A stretch of DNA of 10,631 nt from an uncultured Clostridia bacterium (GTDB lineage Bacteria > Bacillota > Clostridia > Christensenellales > UBA3700): NCBI GenBank assembly GCA_947176115.1, contig CAMWPK010000032.1:1-10631 (forward strand), in the 5' to 3' direction. The translations under genes and the position numbers were made by a program. The number at the start of each line of letters is the position of its first letter. Position 1 is the first letter of the stretch. The notes under the pieces are model-generated. The model saw only the letters and a list, made by a program, of their open reading frames with translations, searched no databases and had not been told where the DNA came from. Positions 1 through 6,550 of this stretch are shown here, piece by piece.

Positions 1-361
1 GGCGGATACCTTACGAAGTGACGGGGTACTTGTTTCTACTCCCACCGGTTCGACGGCATATTCCCTCTCATGTAACGGTCCGGTGTTAAGTCCTACCGTA
101 AAAGCGCTTATAATAAACGGAATTTGCCCACACTCTTTGCATAGTTGTCCAATAGTAGTAGACGATAATATGAGTATAAATATATCTACCAAAACCGACA
201 TAATGAGAGTAATTGTAGACGGCACAATAGTAGCAAAATCTCAAAATGACGGAATTGACATAACTATTGAAAAAGATAAAAAGCAAGCATTGTTTGTTAG
301 ACTTAATAATCAAAACTTCTATGCTAAACTTCGCGCAAAACTAAATTATTGGGGTGATTAG
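1..361 (+). CDS. nadK: NAD kinase, C-terminal part (5' end outside the window)
   Basis: Phosphorylates NAD to NADP in the cytoplasm. Only the last 119 residues are present, read from base 2; the reading frame is open to the window edge, so the gene starts upstream. Near the left edge is the family hallmark GVLVSTPTGSTAYSLS, the conserved NAD-binding segment, followed by GPVLSP and then ICPHSLHSCPIVV, which matches the usual 'ICPHSL..RPLVV' stretch of bacterial NadK. The C-terminus (NFYAKLRAKLNYW) is also typical. The GGDGT-type phosphate-binding motif and the N-terminal lobe lie outside the window. The stop codon is one base before the argR ATG, so the two genes are probably co-transcribed. 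An in-frame GTG at 83 lies inside the TPTGSTAYS domain and is not a real start. The identification is firm. Confidence 0.94.
   Translation, partial: ADTLRSDGVLVSTPTGSTAYSLSCNGPVLSPTVKALIINGICPHSLHSCPIVVDDNMSINISTKTDIMRVIVDGTIVAKSQNDGIDITIEKDKKQALFVRLNNQNFYAKLRAKLNYWGD
353..358 (+). promoter_or_regulatory. Shine-Dalgarno site that sets the argR start
   Basis: GGTGAT inside a GGGGTGAT run lies 4 bases before the ATG at 363. It overlaps the last codons and stop of nadK. The in-frame GTG at 354 would sit within this site, so the ATG at 363 is the better start; it also gives the normal ArgR N-terminus. Confidence 0.7.
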
Positions 362-362
362 A

Positions 363-812
363 ATGTCAAACAAGACTAGACAACAAGCAATTTTAGACAT
401 AATTGCGCAATACGAATTAGATACTCAGGAAGAACTTGCAACTATGCTACAACAGTGCGGTTACAATGTCACACAAGCTACCGTATCAAGAGATATAAAG
501 CAATTGGGGCTTGTTAAGGTATCTGGAAAATCAAAGAAGTATCGCTATACGCAAGTTAGTTACAAAGAGCATGGACTGCATGCCAAATATGACAATATCT
601 TCAAAGAAAGCGTGCTTAGCATGCAAAATGCCGGTAATTTAATCGTAATTAAGACGGTGTCCGGCGCGGCTAATTCGGCAGGCGCTTATGTAGATAGAAT
701 GAATTTGCCTCAGCTTTTGGGTTCAATCGCCGGCGACGACACAATATTTTGCGTTGCAAGAACAGAAAAAGATGCAATCGACGTAATAAATATAATTAAG
801 GATAGCTATTGA
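363..812 (+). CDS. argR: Arginine repressor ArgR/AhrC
   Basis: Arginine-sensing transcription factor that, in the family, acts as a hexamer repressing arginine synthesis and activating catabolism. The 149-residue product has the usual length. Residues 1-65 form the winged helix-turn-helix domain with the recognition region QATVSRDIKQLGL (38-50). The C-terminal half carries the oligomerisation and arginine-binding segments GAANSAGAYVDRM (101-113) and GSIAGDDTIF (120-129), whose adjacent Asp residues D125 and D126 contact arginine in the family. The gene lies one base after nadK and one base before recN (stop 810-812, recN ATG 814), so it is in the middle of an operon. No clear ARG box was found in the window, so autoregulation would have to act at a promoter upstream of the window. 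The nadK-argR-recN order is a known Firmicute arrangement. Confidence 0.97.
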   Translation: MSNKTRQQAILDIIAQYELDTQEELATMLQQCGYNVTQATVSRDIKQLGLVKVSGKSKKYRYTQVSYKEHGLHAKYDNIFKESVLSMQNAGNLIVIKTVSGAANSAGAYVDRMNLPQLLGSIAGDDTIFCVARTEKDAIDVINIIKDSY

Positions 813-813
813 T

Positions 814-2511
814 ATGTTGACGAATCTTAACGTAAAAAATATCGCTTTAATTACATCTCTTGACATAAATTTCACTCAAGGGCTTAATATATTGTCTGGC
901 GAAACCGGCGCAGGTAAATCAATCATTATAGATAGTTTAAGTTTTGTATTAGGAAAAAGGGCAGATAAATCATTGATTAGGTACGGCGAAAGTAGCGCAA
1001 GCGTTACGGCTGTATTTGAAAATATTTCTGAAAACACCGTCAATTTACTTAAAGATTACGACATAGAACTTGACGACGAACTTATATTAAAGAGGACTAT
1101 GACGGTTGACGGCAAGAATACTTGTTCTATAAACGGTCAAAGGGTAACTCTTGGCATGCTAAAAGAGGTTGCCAATACTTTAGCCGATATATATTCGCAA
1201 CATGAGAACGTAACCGCGCTCAATAGTCAATATCACTTAAGTATTATTGACAAATACGGTGAAGAAAGCATTAATAAATATAAAGATATTCAAAAGAATT
1301 TGTATCTTGAATACAAAGATATTTGCAAAAAATTGGATAAATACGGCTCGCTCAACGACGTAAATAAGAGTATTGATTTACTTGAATATCAAATAAATGA
1401 GATAACCGAAGCTGATTTGCAAGACGGCGAAGAAGAGGAACTCGTAGCGTTACGTCACAAACTTAATAATTCTCAACTAATTATTTCTACCTTGAATGAG
1501 AGCTATAACGCTCTTAACGGTGAAGATAACGAAAATATTTTAAGTATTTTAAGCGTTTTGATTTCAAATCTATCAAAAATACGAGAATATGACGATTCTG
1601 TAGACGATATAGTTGAGCGTCTGGATAGTTGCAAAATTGAGTTAAAAGATATTTCCTATACTTTAGAAAGTATGGCAAATTCCAATGAGTTTAGCATTCA
1701 AGAGTATGAAAGATGCGAGCAAAGATTATCTTTGATTCGAGGCTTGAAGAGGAAGTACGGTAGTTCTATAGAAGTTATTAAAGAACAACTTGCCGAAATG
1801 CAAGAAGAATACGACTTTTTGTCCGACGGAGAAGAAAAAGTAAAAGAATACGAAACGCAAAAGAAAGAACTAATTAAAAAACTTTACAAAAATACGCAAG
1901 CGCTATCTGAAGAGCGCAAAAAAATAGGAAGTCTACTTGCAGATAAAATACAAGACGAATTAAAGCAACTTGGAATGAATTCTTGCAAATTCCAAACATA
2001 TTTTTCGCCATTGCCTACTTTTGAAGAGTTTTTGCCGTCTGCTAATGGTAGCGACGAGGCGGTATTTATGTTTAGCGCTAATGCAGGACAGCCAGTAAAA
2101 GAACTTTCTAGAGTAATTTCCGGCGGTGAATTATCTCGTTTTATGCTTGCAATGAAGAAAATAATTGCAAACCTTGATGGAATTTCCACAATGGTATTTG
2201 ATGAGATTGATACGGGAATAAGCGGAAAAATAGCTCAAATAGTTGCGCAAAAGATGTTTGATATATCCAAAGATAAGCAAGTGCTGGCTATTACTCACTT
2301 ACCGCAACTTGCATCAATGTCCGACACTCATTATTTAATTAACAAATCAACTACAGATGGACAGACTATAACAAAACTCATTCAATTGGACGAAGAAAAC
2401 CGTCTTAAAGAGCTGGCTAGACTAATCGGCGGTCAGGATAAGTCAACTTATGCCATACCGCATGCAAAAGAAATGCTGGATTTTGCGCAAGAATATAAAA
2501 AAAATCGCTAA
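814..2511 (+). CDS. recN: DNA repair protein RecN
   Basis: SMC-like ATPase that acts early in double-strand break repair and holds DNA ends together. The length of 565 residues is normal. The N-terminal ATPase half has the Walker A motif GETGAGKS at 29-36. Residues of about 150-400 are rich in Glu, Lys and Leu and form the expected coiled coil. The C-terminal ATPase half has the ABC signature VISGGELSR (434-442), Walker B with MVFDEID (460-466; D463 and E464) and the ITHLPQ switch with H495. All catalytic motifs are intact. The start MLTNLNVKNIALI matches the conserved RecN N-terminus, and an AAGGAT site (798-803) lies at the end of argR. The gene follows argR by one base. A 53-base gap with its own candidate promoter separates it from spoIVB. 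Confidence 0.98.
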   Translation: MLTNLNVKNIALITSLDINFTQGLNILSGETGAGKSIIIDSLSFVLGKRADKSLIRYGESSASVTAVFENISENTVNLLKDYDIELDDELILKRTMTVDGKNTCSINGQRVTLGMLKEVANTLADIYSQHENVTALNSQYHLSIIDKYGEESINKYKDIQKNLYLEYKDICKKLDKYGSLNDVNKSIDLLEYQINEITEADLQDGEEEELVALRHKLNNSQLIISTLNESYNALNGEDNENILSILSVLISNLSKIREYDDSVDDIVERLDSCKIELKDISYTLESMANSNEFSIQEYERCEQRLSLIRGLKRKYGSSIEVIKEQLAEMQEEYDFLSDGEEKVKEYETQKKELIKKLYKNTQALSEERKKIGSLLADKIQDELKQLGMNSCKFQTYFSPLPTFEEFLPSANGSDEAVFMFSANAGQPVKELSRVISGGELSRFMLAMKKIIANLDGISTMVFDEIDTGISGKIAQIVAQKMFDISKDKQVLAITHLPQLASMSDTHYLINKSTTDGQTITKLIQLDEENRLKELARLIGGQDKSTYAIPHAKEMLDFAQEYKKNR

Positions 2512-2516
2512 AATCA

Positions 2517-2545
2517 GAATAAATTTTTATTGGCTTCTCAAACTA
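2517..2545 (+). promoter_or_regulatory. Candidate forespore (sigma-G/F-type) promoter of spoIVB
   Basis: GAATA at 2517-2521 fits the sigma-F/G -35 pattern GHATR. CAAACTA at 2539-2545 fits the sigma-G -10 pattern CATnHTA at all but one defined position, with a spacer of 17. The position, just before the Shine-Dalgarno site of spoIVB (AGAGG at 2553-2557), is right, and Bacillus subtilis spoIVB is a forespore gene. The motifs are short and degenerate in an AT-rich gap, so chance is possible. The inferred transcription start would leave a very short leader before the ribosome site. Confidence 0.4.
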
Positions 2546-2564
2546 ATATCCGAGAGGTCAAAAG

Positions 2565-3716
2565 ATGAATATAAAATCAAAAAAGAGCATATTTTTTACC
2601 ATTTCTATAATAGTAATATTAATGTTTGCGTCAATTTTGGCATTATCAATAGAGCAAATTGATAAAGTTAACGGCGCAACGGTTTCAAACGAGTGTTTAG
2701 CATTGGAAAATATCCAACTCAATAGCGCAATTAGCGTATCAAACGATAATAATTCTTACAAGTTTAAGTTATTTGGTATTATTCCTATAGGAAAAGCTCA
2801 AGAAAACAAAGCAGAAAAGTACGTTAAACTAGGAGGTTATCCTCTCGGAATCGCTATCAAAACCAACGGATTATATATTACGTCAAAAGTTAGTGTAGTA
2901 ACTAAAGACGGAGCAGTATGTCCTGTTGAGGAATTTGATATAAAAAGCGGTGACATATTATTGGAAATCGATAATCAAAACGTTGATAACGTAAATCAAA
3001 TTTCGTCCATGATTGAAAACAAAAATGAAGTAACGCTAAAAATTAAGCGTAATGACAATATTAAAGAATTTACTATTCAACCTGCTTTGGATGCCTTAAG
3101 CGGTAAAAATAAGTTGGGATTGTTGCTTCAAGATCAAATCGAGGGTATAGGCACTATGACTTATTCAGACGGAAAAAACTTTTACGCTCTAGGTCATACT
3201 ATTAAAGACATGAACGGAAACAATATTGTTGCCAACGGCGGAAATATTTATTATGCCAATATTAATGGATATGTTAAAGGACAAAAAGGCAGAGCAGGCG
3301 AATTAAACGGCTCATTTATTACTCTAGATAAAGCTCTTGGCAATATCAATGCAAACAATGACTTCGGTTTATACGGTCAACTTGAAGAAGAGTACAATGG
3401 AGAAAACGTATTACTTGGTTCAAAATCTGACGCGCAACCCGGTACGGCGTATATCTATACAACAATTGACGGAATGGCTCCGCAGAAATATGAAATACAG
3501 ATAATCAAGGCTAGTAATCAAACATCTCCGTCTGAAAAAAGCATGGTATTGAGAATTACTGACCAAAGATTGTTGGATACAACAGGCGGTATAGTGCAGG
3601 GCATGAGCGGTAGTCCTATTATTCAGAATGGTAAACTAATTGGAGCTGTTACGCATGTCTTTACTTCCGATCCTACAAAGGGCTACGGTATTTATATCGA
3701 TTGGATGAAGCCTTAA
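2565..3716 (+). CDS. spoIVB: SpoIVB, sporulation serine peptidase (family S55) with PDZ domain
   Basis: Forespore-secreted protease that signals to the mother cell to activate sigma-K by cutting SpoIVFA in the outer forespore membrane. The 383-residue product has a lysine-rich N-terminus and one hydrophobic segment at about 9-29, a signal/anchor for export into the intermembrane space. A PDZ domain lies at about 88-172 (LGGYPLGIAI; SGDILLEIDNQNV). The S55 peptidase domain follows. The catalytic set known from B. subtilis (His236, Asp363, Ser378) corresponds to H211 (ALGHTI), D333 (RITDQRLL) and S348 (GIVQGMSGSPII); the Asp-Ser spacing of 15 is kept. The C-terminus GAVTHVFTSDPTKGYGIYI is highly typical. 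The start is supported by AGAGG seven bases upstream. It sits after recN as in other spore formers, but spo0A does not follow. Confidence 0.97.
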   Translation: MNIKSKKSIFFTISIIVILMFASILALSIEQIDKVNGATVSNECLALENIQLNSAISVSNDNNSYKFKLFGIIPIGKAQENKAEKYVKLGGYPLGIAIKTNGLYITSKVSVVTKDGAVCPVEEFDIKSGDILLEIDNQNVDNVNQISSMIENKNEVTLKIKRNDNIKEFTIQPALDALSGKNKLGLLLQDQIEGIGTMTYSDGKNFYALGHTIKDMNGNNIVANGGNIYYANINGYVKGQKGRAGELNGSFITLDKALGNINANNDFGLYGQLEEEYNGENVLLGSKSDAQPGTAYIYTTIDGMAPQKYEIQIIKASNQTSPSEKSMVLRITDQRLLDTTGGIVQGMSGSPIIQNGKLIGAVTHVFTSDPTKGYGIYIDWMKP

Positions 3717-3770
3717 CCAATAAATAATTCTAAATTAAGCCGAAAAGTATTCTTATTTAATTCGAATATT

Positions 3771-3820
3771 AGAATAATTGATAAATTTAACTAGATTATT
3801 GGCTAAAAATCAATTATTCT
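3771..3820. repeat. 12-bp perfect inverted repeat between spoIVB and purB
   Basis: AGAATAATTGAT (3771-3782) and ATCAATTATTCT (3809-3820) are exact reverse complements separated by 26 bases. They lie 54 bases after the spoIVB stop. The stem is all but GC-free and is followed by TTACATATAATC rather than a clean T-run, so it is a poor rho-independent terminator. It may be a weak terminator, an operator pair or an mRNA-stabilising hairpin. The rest of the gap (3717-3966) has no gene that I can support. Confidence 0.5.
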
Positions 3821-3902
3821 TTACATATAATCTAAAATTTATGCTTATCTAAATTTCTCACGCCAATTACTTTAGAAACCTTCTTTTATACCATTCAAAT
3901 TC

Positions 3903-3931
3903 TTGCGAAATCATAAATTGTATTATATAAT
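3903..3931 (+). promoter_or_regulatory. Vegetative promoter of purB
   Basis: TTGCGA (3903-3908; four of six matches to TTGACA), a 17-base spacer and a perfect TATAAT (3926-3931). Transcription would start near 3938 and leave a leader of about 29 bases containing AGGAG (3956-3960), which lies 6 bases before the purB ATG. No purine riboswitch or long leader is visible. Confidence 0.65.
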
Positions 3932-3966
3932 ATAGTTAATATATAACAACGATTTAGGAGAAAGAT

Positions 3967-5397
3967 ATGTCAATAAATTACGTAGATCCATTGACCACAA
4001 GATACGCAACAAAACCAATGCTTGAACAGTTTTCTGAAAAAACTCGTATGATTTTGTGGAGAAAATTGTGGTTAGCTCTTGCAGAGAGCGAAAAAGAACT
4101 TGGATTGAATATTACCGACGAACAATTAGAGCAAATGCGCTCGCATTTAGAAGATATTAACTTTGATGTTGCCAAGGAAAGAGAAAAAATAGTAAGACAT
4201 GACGTAATGGCTTACGTTTACGCTTACGGTCAACAATGCCCCAAAGCAATGCCGATTATTCACCTTGGAGCTACGAGCTGTTACGTTACGGATAATTCGG
4301 ACGCAATTATTTATCATGACGCTCTTATTCTTGTAAAGAATAAGTTAGTCAACGTTATGGATAAATTGGCAAAATTCGCTCTAAAATATGCCAATATGCC
4401 TGCTTTGGGATTTACGCATCTTCAGCCGGCTCAACTTGTTACCGTTGGCAAAAGAGCTTCGCTTTGGTTGCAGGAATTGCAAATGGATTACGATAATCTT
4501 CAGTTTGTTATTGACAACACCAGATTAAGGGGAGTAAAGGGTACGACCGGAACGCAAGCCAGCTTTCTTCAACTTTTTGACGGAGATCACGAAAAAGTTA
4601 AGAAGTTAAATCAATTAGTAGTTGAAAAAATGGGTTTCAGCAAGACTTTTGAAGTAAGCGGACAAACTTATAGCAGAAAGTATGACTACAATATTTTGTC
4701 CGTACTTTCGCAAATTGCCCAAAGCGCTTATAAATTCGCAAACGATTTAAGAATTTTGCAAAATATGAAGGAAATGGAAGAGCCTTTTGAAAAAAATCAA
4801 ATTGGATCTTCAGCTATGGCATACAAGCGTAATCCTATGAGAAGCGAAAGAATTTGCTCTCTTGCAAGATATGTGATGACGTTGCCTGCAAATGCGGCAA
4901 ATACCGCCGCTACGCAGTGGTTTGAGCGTACGCTTGACGATTCTGCCAATAGAAGATTAGTAATGGCGCAAGCATTTCTATCTATTGATGCAATTCTAGA
5001 GATATATATGAACGTCGCAGACGGCATGGTCGTTTATGAAAATACAATTAATAAGCATATTATGGCTGAATTGCCGTTTATGTCCACCGAAGTAATACTA
5101 ATGGAATGTGTAAAAGCCGGCGGTGACAGACAAGAATTACACGAAAGAATCAGAGTTCATTCAATGGAAGCGTCAAAAATGGTCAAACAATTTGGCAAGG
5201 ATAACGATTTGATTGAGCGAATTAAAAAGGATAGCGCATTTTCCGCAATCAATGACAAAATAGACAGCATCCTTGATCCTAAAAACTTTATAGGACGCGC
5301 AAAAGAGCAGACAATAGAGTATATCAACGAAGTAATCAATCCTATTCTTGAGGAGAACAAAAAGGTTTTAGGATTAAGCGGACAAGTCAACGTGTAA
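3967..5397 (+). CDS. purB: Adenylosuccinate lyase
   Basis: Cleaves SAICAR to AICAR plus fumarate and adenylosuccinate to AMP plus fumarate, thus acting twice in purine synthesis. The 476-residue product belongs to the fumarase/aspartase superfamily. Visible active-site segments are RHDVMAY (77-83), HLGATSCYVTDN (99-110), the THLQPAQ segment with H151, KGTTGTQASFLQLF (191-204) and the mobile signature loop IGSSAMAYKRNPMRSE (279-294) containing the catalytic Ser region. QWFERTLDDSANRR (317-330) is also typical. Length and motifs match the longer form that includes animal ADSL better than the roughly 430-residue B. subtilis type. An AGGAG site six bases upstream sets the start. The gene has its own promoter, appears monocistronic and stands apart from any other purine genes in this window. 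Confidence 0.98.
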   Translation: MSINYVDPLTTRYATKPMLEQFSEKTRMILWRKLWLALAESEKELGLNITDEQLEQMRSHLEDINFDVAKEREKIVRHDVMAYVYAYGQQCPKAMPIIHLGATSCYVTDNSDAIIYHDALILVKNKLVNVMDKLAKFALKYANMPALGFTHLQPAQLVTVGKRASLWLQELQMDYDNLQFVIDNTRLRGVKGTTGTQASFLQLFDGDHEKVKKLNQLVVEKMGFSKTFEVSGQTYSRKYDYNILSVLSQIAQSAYKFANDLRILQNMKEMEEPFEKNQIGSSAMAYKRNPMRSERICSLARYVMTLPANAANTAATQWFERTLDDSANRRLVMAQAFLSIDAILEIYMNVADGMVVYENTINKHIMAELPFMSTEVILMECVKAGGDRQELHERIRVHSMEASKMVKQFGKDNDLIERIKKDSAFSAINDKIDSILDPKNFIGRAKEQTIEYINEVINPILEENKKVLGLSGQVNV

Positions 5398-5404
5398 TTA
5401 TATA

Positions 5405-5428
5405 AAAAATGCCACTTGCGAGTCATTT
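5405..5428 (-). terminator. Terminator-like hairpin downstream of purB, related to the tRNA-Trp terminator
   Basis: AATG...CATT and ACT...AGT pair around TGCG, with a two-base bulge. Read on the minus strand the hairpin is followed by six T residues; read on plus it is followed by four. It lies just after the purB stop and could end purB transcription or stop read-through from the tRNA side. The sequence around it aligns with the 3' end and terminator of tRNA-Trp at 5577-5606. The stem is imperfect. Confidence 0.4.
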
Positions 5429-5436
5429 TGGTAGGA
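5421..5436. repeat. Imperfect direct repeat, copy 1 (tRNA 3'-end-like)
   Basis: AGTCATTTTGGTAGG matches the tRNA-Trp 3' flank AGTCATTTGGCAGG at 5591-5604 with one extra T and one substitution, in the same orientation. The copy includes the equivalent of the CCA end. It could be the remains of a second tRNA 3' end or of an insertion duplication at the tRNA end. Confidence 0.5.
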
Positions 5437-5460
5437 AAGAACGACTTTGCAACATTAAAT

Positions 5461-5566
5461 TCCTAGCGATTCGTAAGGAGCGTGGCGACGGCATAGCGTA
5501 ACGAAGTGAGCGTCACACGCAACTGTTCCGCAGGGCGGAACTTTGCTGGTCGAATACCGTCTCCCT
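5461..5566. repeat. GC-rich structured intergenic element, function unknown
   Basis: About 58% G+C (61 of 106 by hand count) in an AT-rich genome, without an ORF. It can fold extensively: GCGTG+GACG (5480-5484, 5487-5490) pairs with CGTC+CACGC (5511-5514, 5516-5520); GTTCCGC (5525-5531) pairs perfectly with GCGGAAC (5535-5541) across AGG; GGT (5548-5550) can pair with ACC (5556-5558); and GACGG (5487-5491) could instead pair with CCGTC (5557-5561). It lies between purB and tRNA-Trp, bounded by tRNA-3'-like repeats. I suspect a dispersed chromosomal repeat (REP- or MITE-like) or a structured RNA, but I cannot assign it to a known family from sequence alone. The tail GGTCGAATACCGTCTCCCT loosely resembles a tRNA T-arm plus acceptor strand. 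Confidence 0.5.
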
Positions 5567-5598
5567 ATAAAAATAAAAATGACTCGCAAGAGTCATTT
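5566..5598 (-). terminator. Rho-independent terminator of tRNA-Trp
   Basis: AAATGACTC (5577-5585) and GAGTCATTT (5590-5598) form a perfect 9-bp stem with loop GCAA. On the minus strand it is followed by TTTTTATTTTTATA. The stem begins at the last base of the encoded CCA, so transcription ends directly after the tRNA. Confidence 0.9.
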
Positions 5599-5672
5599 GG
5601 CAGGGGAGACGCGATTCGAACACGCAACCAATGGTTTTGGAGACCACTACTCTACCGTTGAGCCACTCCCCT
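5598..5672 (-). tRNA. tRNA-Trp (anticodon CCA)
   Basis: The reverse complement folds into a full cloverleaf of 72 bases plus an encoded CCA tail. The acceptor stem AGGGGAG/CTCCCCT has seven pairs with discriminator G. The D stem is GCTC/GAGT with loop AACGGTA. The anticodon stem GTGGT/ACCAT carries loop CTCCAAA, giving anticodon CCA. The T stem GCGTG/CGCGT has loop TTCGAAT. The anticodon reads UGG only, which agrees with the standard code; TGA is used as a stop in argR and proC here. A perfect promoter lies upstream and a hairpin terminator directly downstream, so this is a single-gene transcription unit. Confidence 0.98.
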
Positions 5673-5686
5673 AAAATAAGTGATAG

Positions 5687-5715
5687 TTAAAAACTTCTTA
5701 AACATTATATATAAT
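5687..5715 (+). promoter_or_regulatory. Probable promoter of proC-rnhA
   Basis: TTAAAA (5687-5692; four of six matches), 17 bases, TATAAT (5710-5715). Its -10 box is the right half of the palindrome ATTATATATAAT (5704-5715), whose left half is the -10 box of the tRNA-Trp promoter on the other strand. The leader would be about 40 bases and contains GGAG (5750-5753), 8 bases before the proC ATG. Confidence 0.6.
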
Positions 5716-5732
5716 CTTTTAGGAAGTGTCAA
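5704..5732 (-). promoter_or_regulatory. Consensus promoter of tRNA-Trp
   Basis: On the minus strand: TTGACA (complement of 5727-5732), exactly 17 bases, TATAAT (complement of 5704-5709). All 12 defined bases match the sigma-A consensus. The start would fall near 5697, giving a leader of about 25 bases before the tRNA. It overlaps the opposing proC promoter. Confidence 0.9.
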
Positions 5733-5761
5733 GAGAATAAAAGAATTTTGGAGTTAAATTT

Positions 5762-6550
5762 ATGAATTACACATATAAACTTGGATTTATAGGTTGCGGT
5801 AACATGGCAAAAGCCATTATAAACGGCTTATTAGATAGCAATTTACTAAAAGCAGAGGATATGTATATATCAACTCCAAGTATAAGTCAGCCGTATAGAG
5901 GAATAGCTTTTACAAATGATAATAAAGACGTCTTATCAACTTGCGAATACGTTGTACTTGCAATAAAGCCACAGATTTTTAAGGAGATTTCAGTGAATTT
6001 AGCGGACAATAACTGCAAATGCATTATCTCGATTATGGCGGGAGTAAATACAAAAACTATTGCCGAGGCATGCAATTGCAGTCAAGTAATAAGAATTATG
6101 CCCAACACGCCTTGTTCAATCGGCGAAGGCGTAAGCGCTATTACTTCTTATAACACAGACGAAGATAGCAATGATTTTGTAGAACGTATTTTCAAAACAA
6201 TCTCTAAGATTGTCAGAGTAGACGAAAAGTATTTTGACGCTGTTACTTCTATCAGCGGTAGCGGACCTGCATACGTCTATTATTTTATAAAAGCGATGAT
6301 AGACGGAGGAGTGAAAGGCGGTTTGAGTTTTGAGCAAAGTAAAGAATTAACCATAGCTACAATGATAGGCGCTAGCAAAATGGTGGCTAATTCGAGCGAA
6401 GAACTCGATGCTTTGATTCAAAAAGTATGTTCAAAAGGCGGTACAACGATACAGGCGATTGATACTTTTAGAGAAAAATCATTAGATAAGAGCATAATTG
6501 AAGGAATAGATAAATGTCGTATTAGAAGCGAGGAATTGAGCAAGTCATGA
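5762..6550 (+). CDS. proC: Pyrroline-5-carboxylate reductase
   Basis: Reduces pyrroline-5-carboxylate to proline with NAD(P)H, the last step of proline synthesis, in the cytoplasm. The 262-residue length is normal. The N-terminal Rossmann domain begins LGFIGCGNMAKAI (7-19), with VLAIKPQ (65-71) following. RIMPNTP (111-117) is the conserved cofactor/substrate segment. The C-terminal dimerisation domain carries the P5C reductase signature SISGSGPAYVYYFIKAMIDGG (163-183) and KGGTTIQAI (225-233). The start is supported by GGAG eight bases upstream. Its TGA overlaps the rnhA ATG (ATGA at 6547-6550), so the two are translationally coupled. No ArgR operator is obvious in its promoter. Confidence 0.97.
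   Translation: MNYTYKLGFIGCGNMAKAIINGLLDSNLLKAEDMYISTPSISQPYRGIAFTNDNKDVLSTCEYVVLAIKPQIFKEISVNLADNNCKCIISIMAGVNTKTIAEACNCSQVIRIMPNTPCSIGEGVSAITSYNTDEDSNDFVERIFKTISKIVRVDEKYFDAVTSISGSGPAYVYYFIKAMIDGGVKGGLSFEQSKELTIATMIGASKMVANSSEELDALIQKVCSKGGTTIQAIDTFREKSLDKSIIEGIDKCRIRSEELSKS

Noticed and set aside
2450..2662. 70-codon frame overlapping the recN end and spoIVB start
   Set aside because: It overlaps two well-supported genes in another frame and has no domain; it is a shadow.
3840..3922. Short minus-strand peptide-like stretch (MISQEFEWYKRRFLK, continuing as VIGVRNLDKHKF after a shift)
   Set aside because: It needs a frameshift to reach even about 27 residues, has no ribosome site, and overlaps the purB promoter; it could be gene debris but I cannot recognise a family.
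3717..3966. Purine riboswitch before purB
   Set aside because: The leader from the promoter is only about 29 bases, with no room for the aptamer or its conserved loops.
3971..3984. ArgR operators (ARG boxes) near spoIVB, purB or proC
   Set aside because: The best candidates, the arms of the 3771-3820 repeat, match only about 10 of 14 positions of the consensus and are not adjacent to a promoter of an arginine gene; AT-rich DNA gives such matches by chance.
5432..5504. A complete second tRNA gene beside tRNA-Trp
   Set aside because: A tRNA-like 3' end and terminator can be aligned at 5405-5436, but no matching acceptor 5' strand, anticodon arm or T-arm can be found at the right distance.
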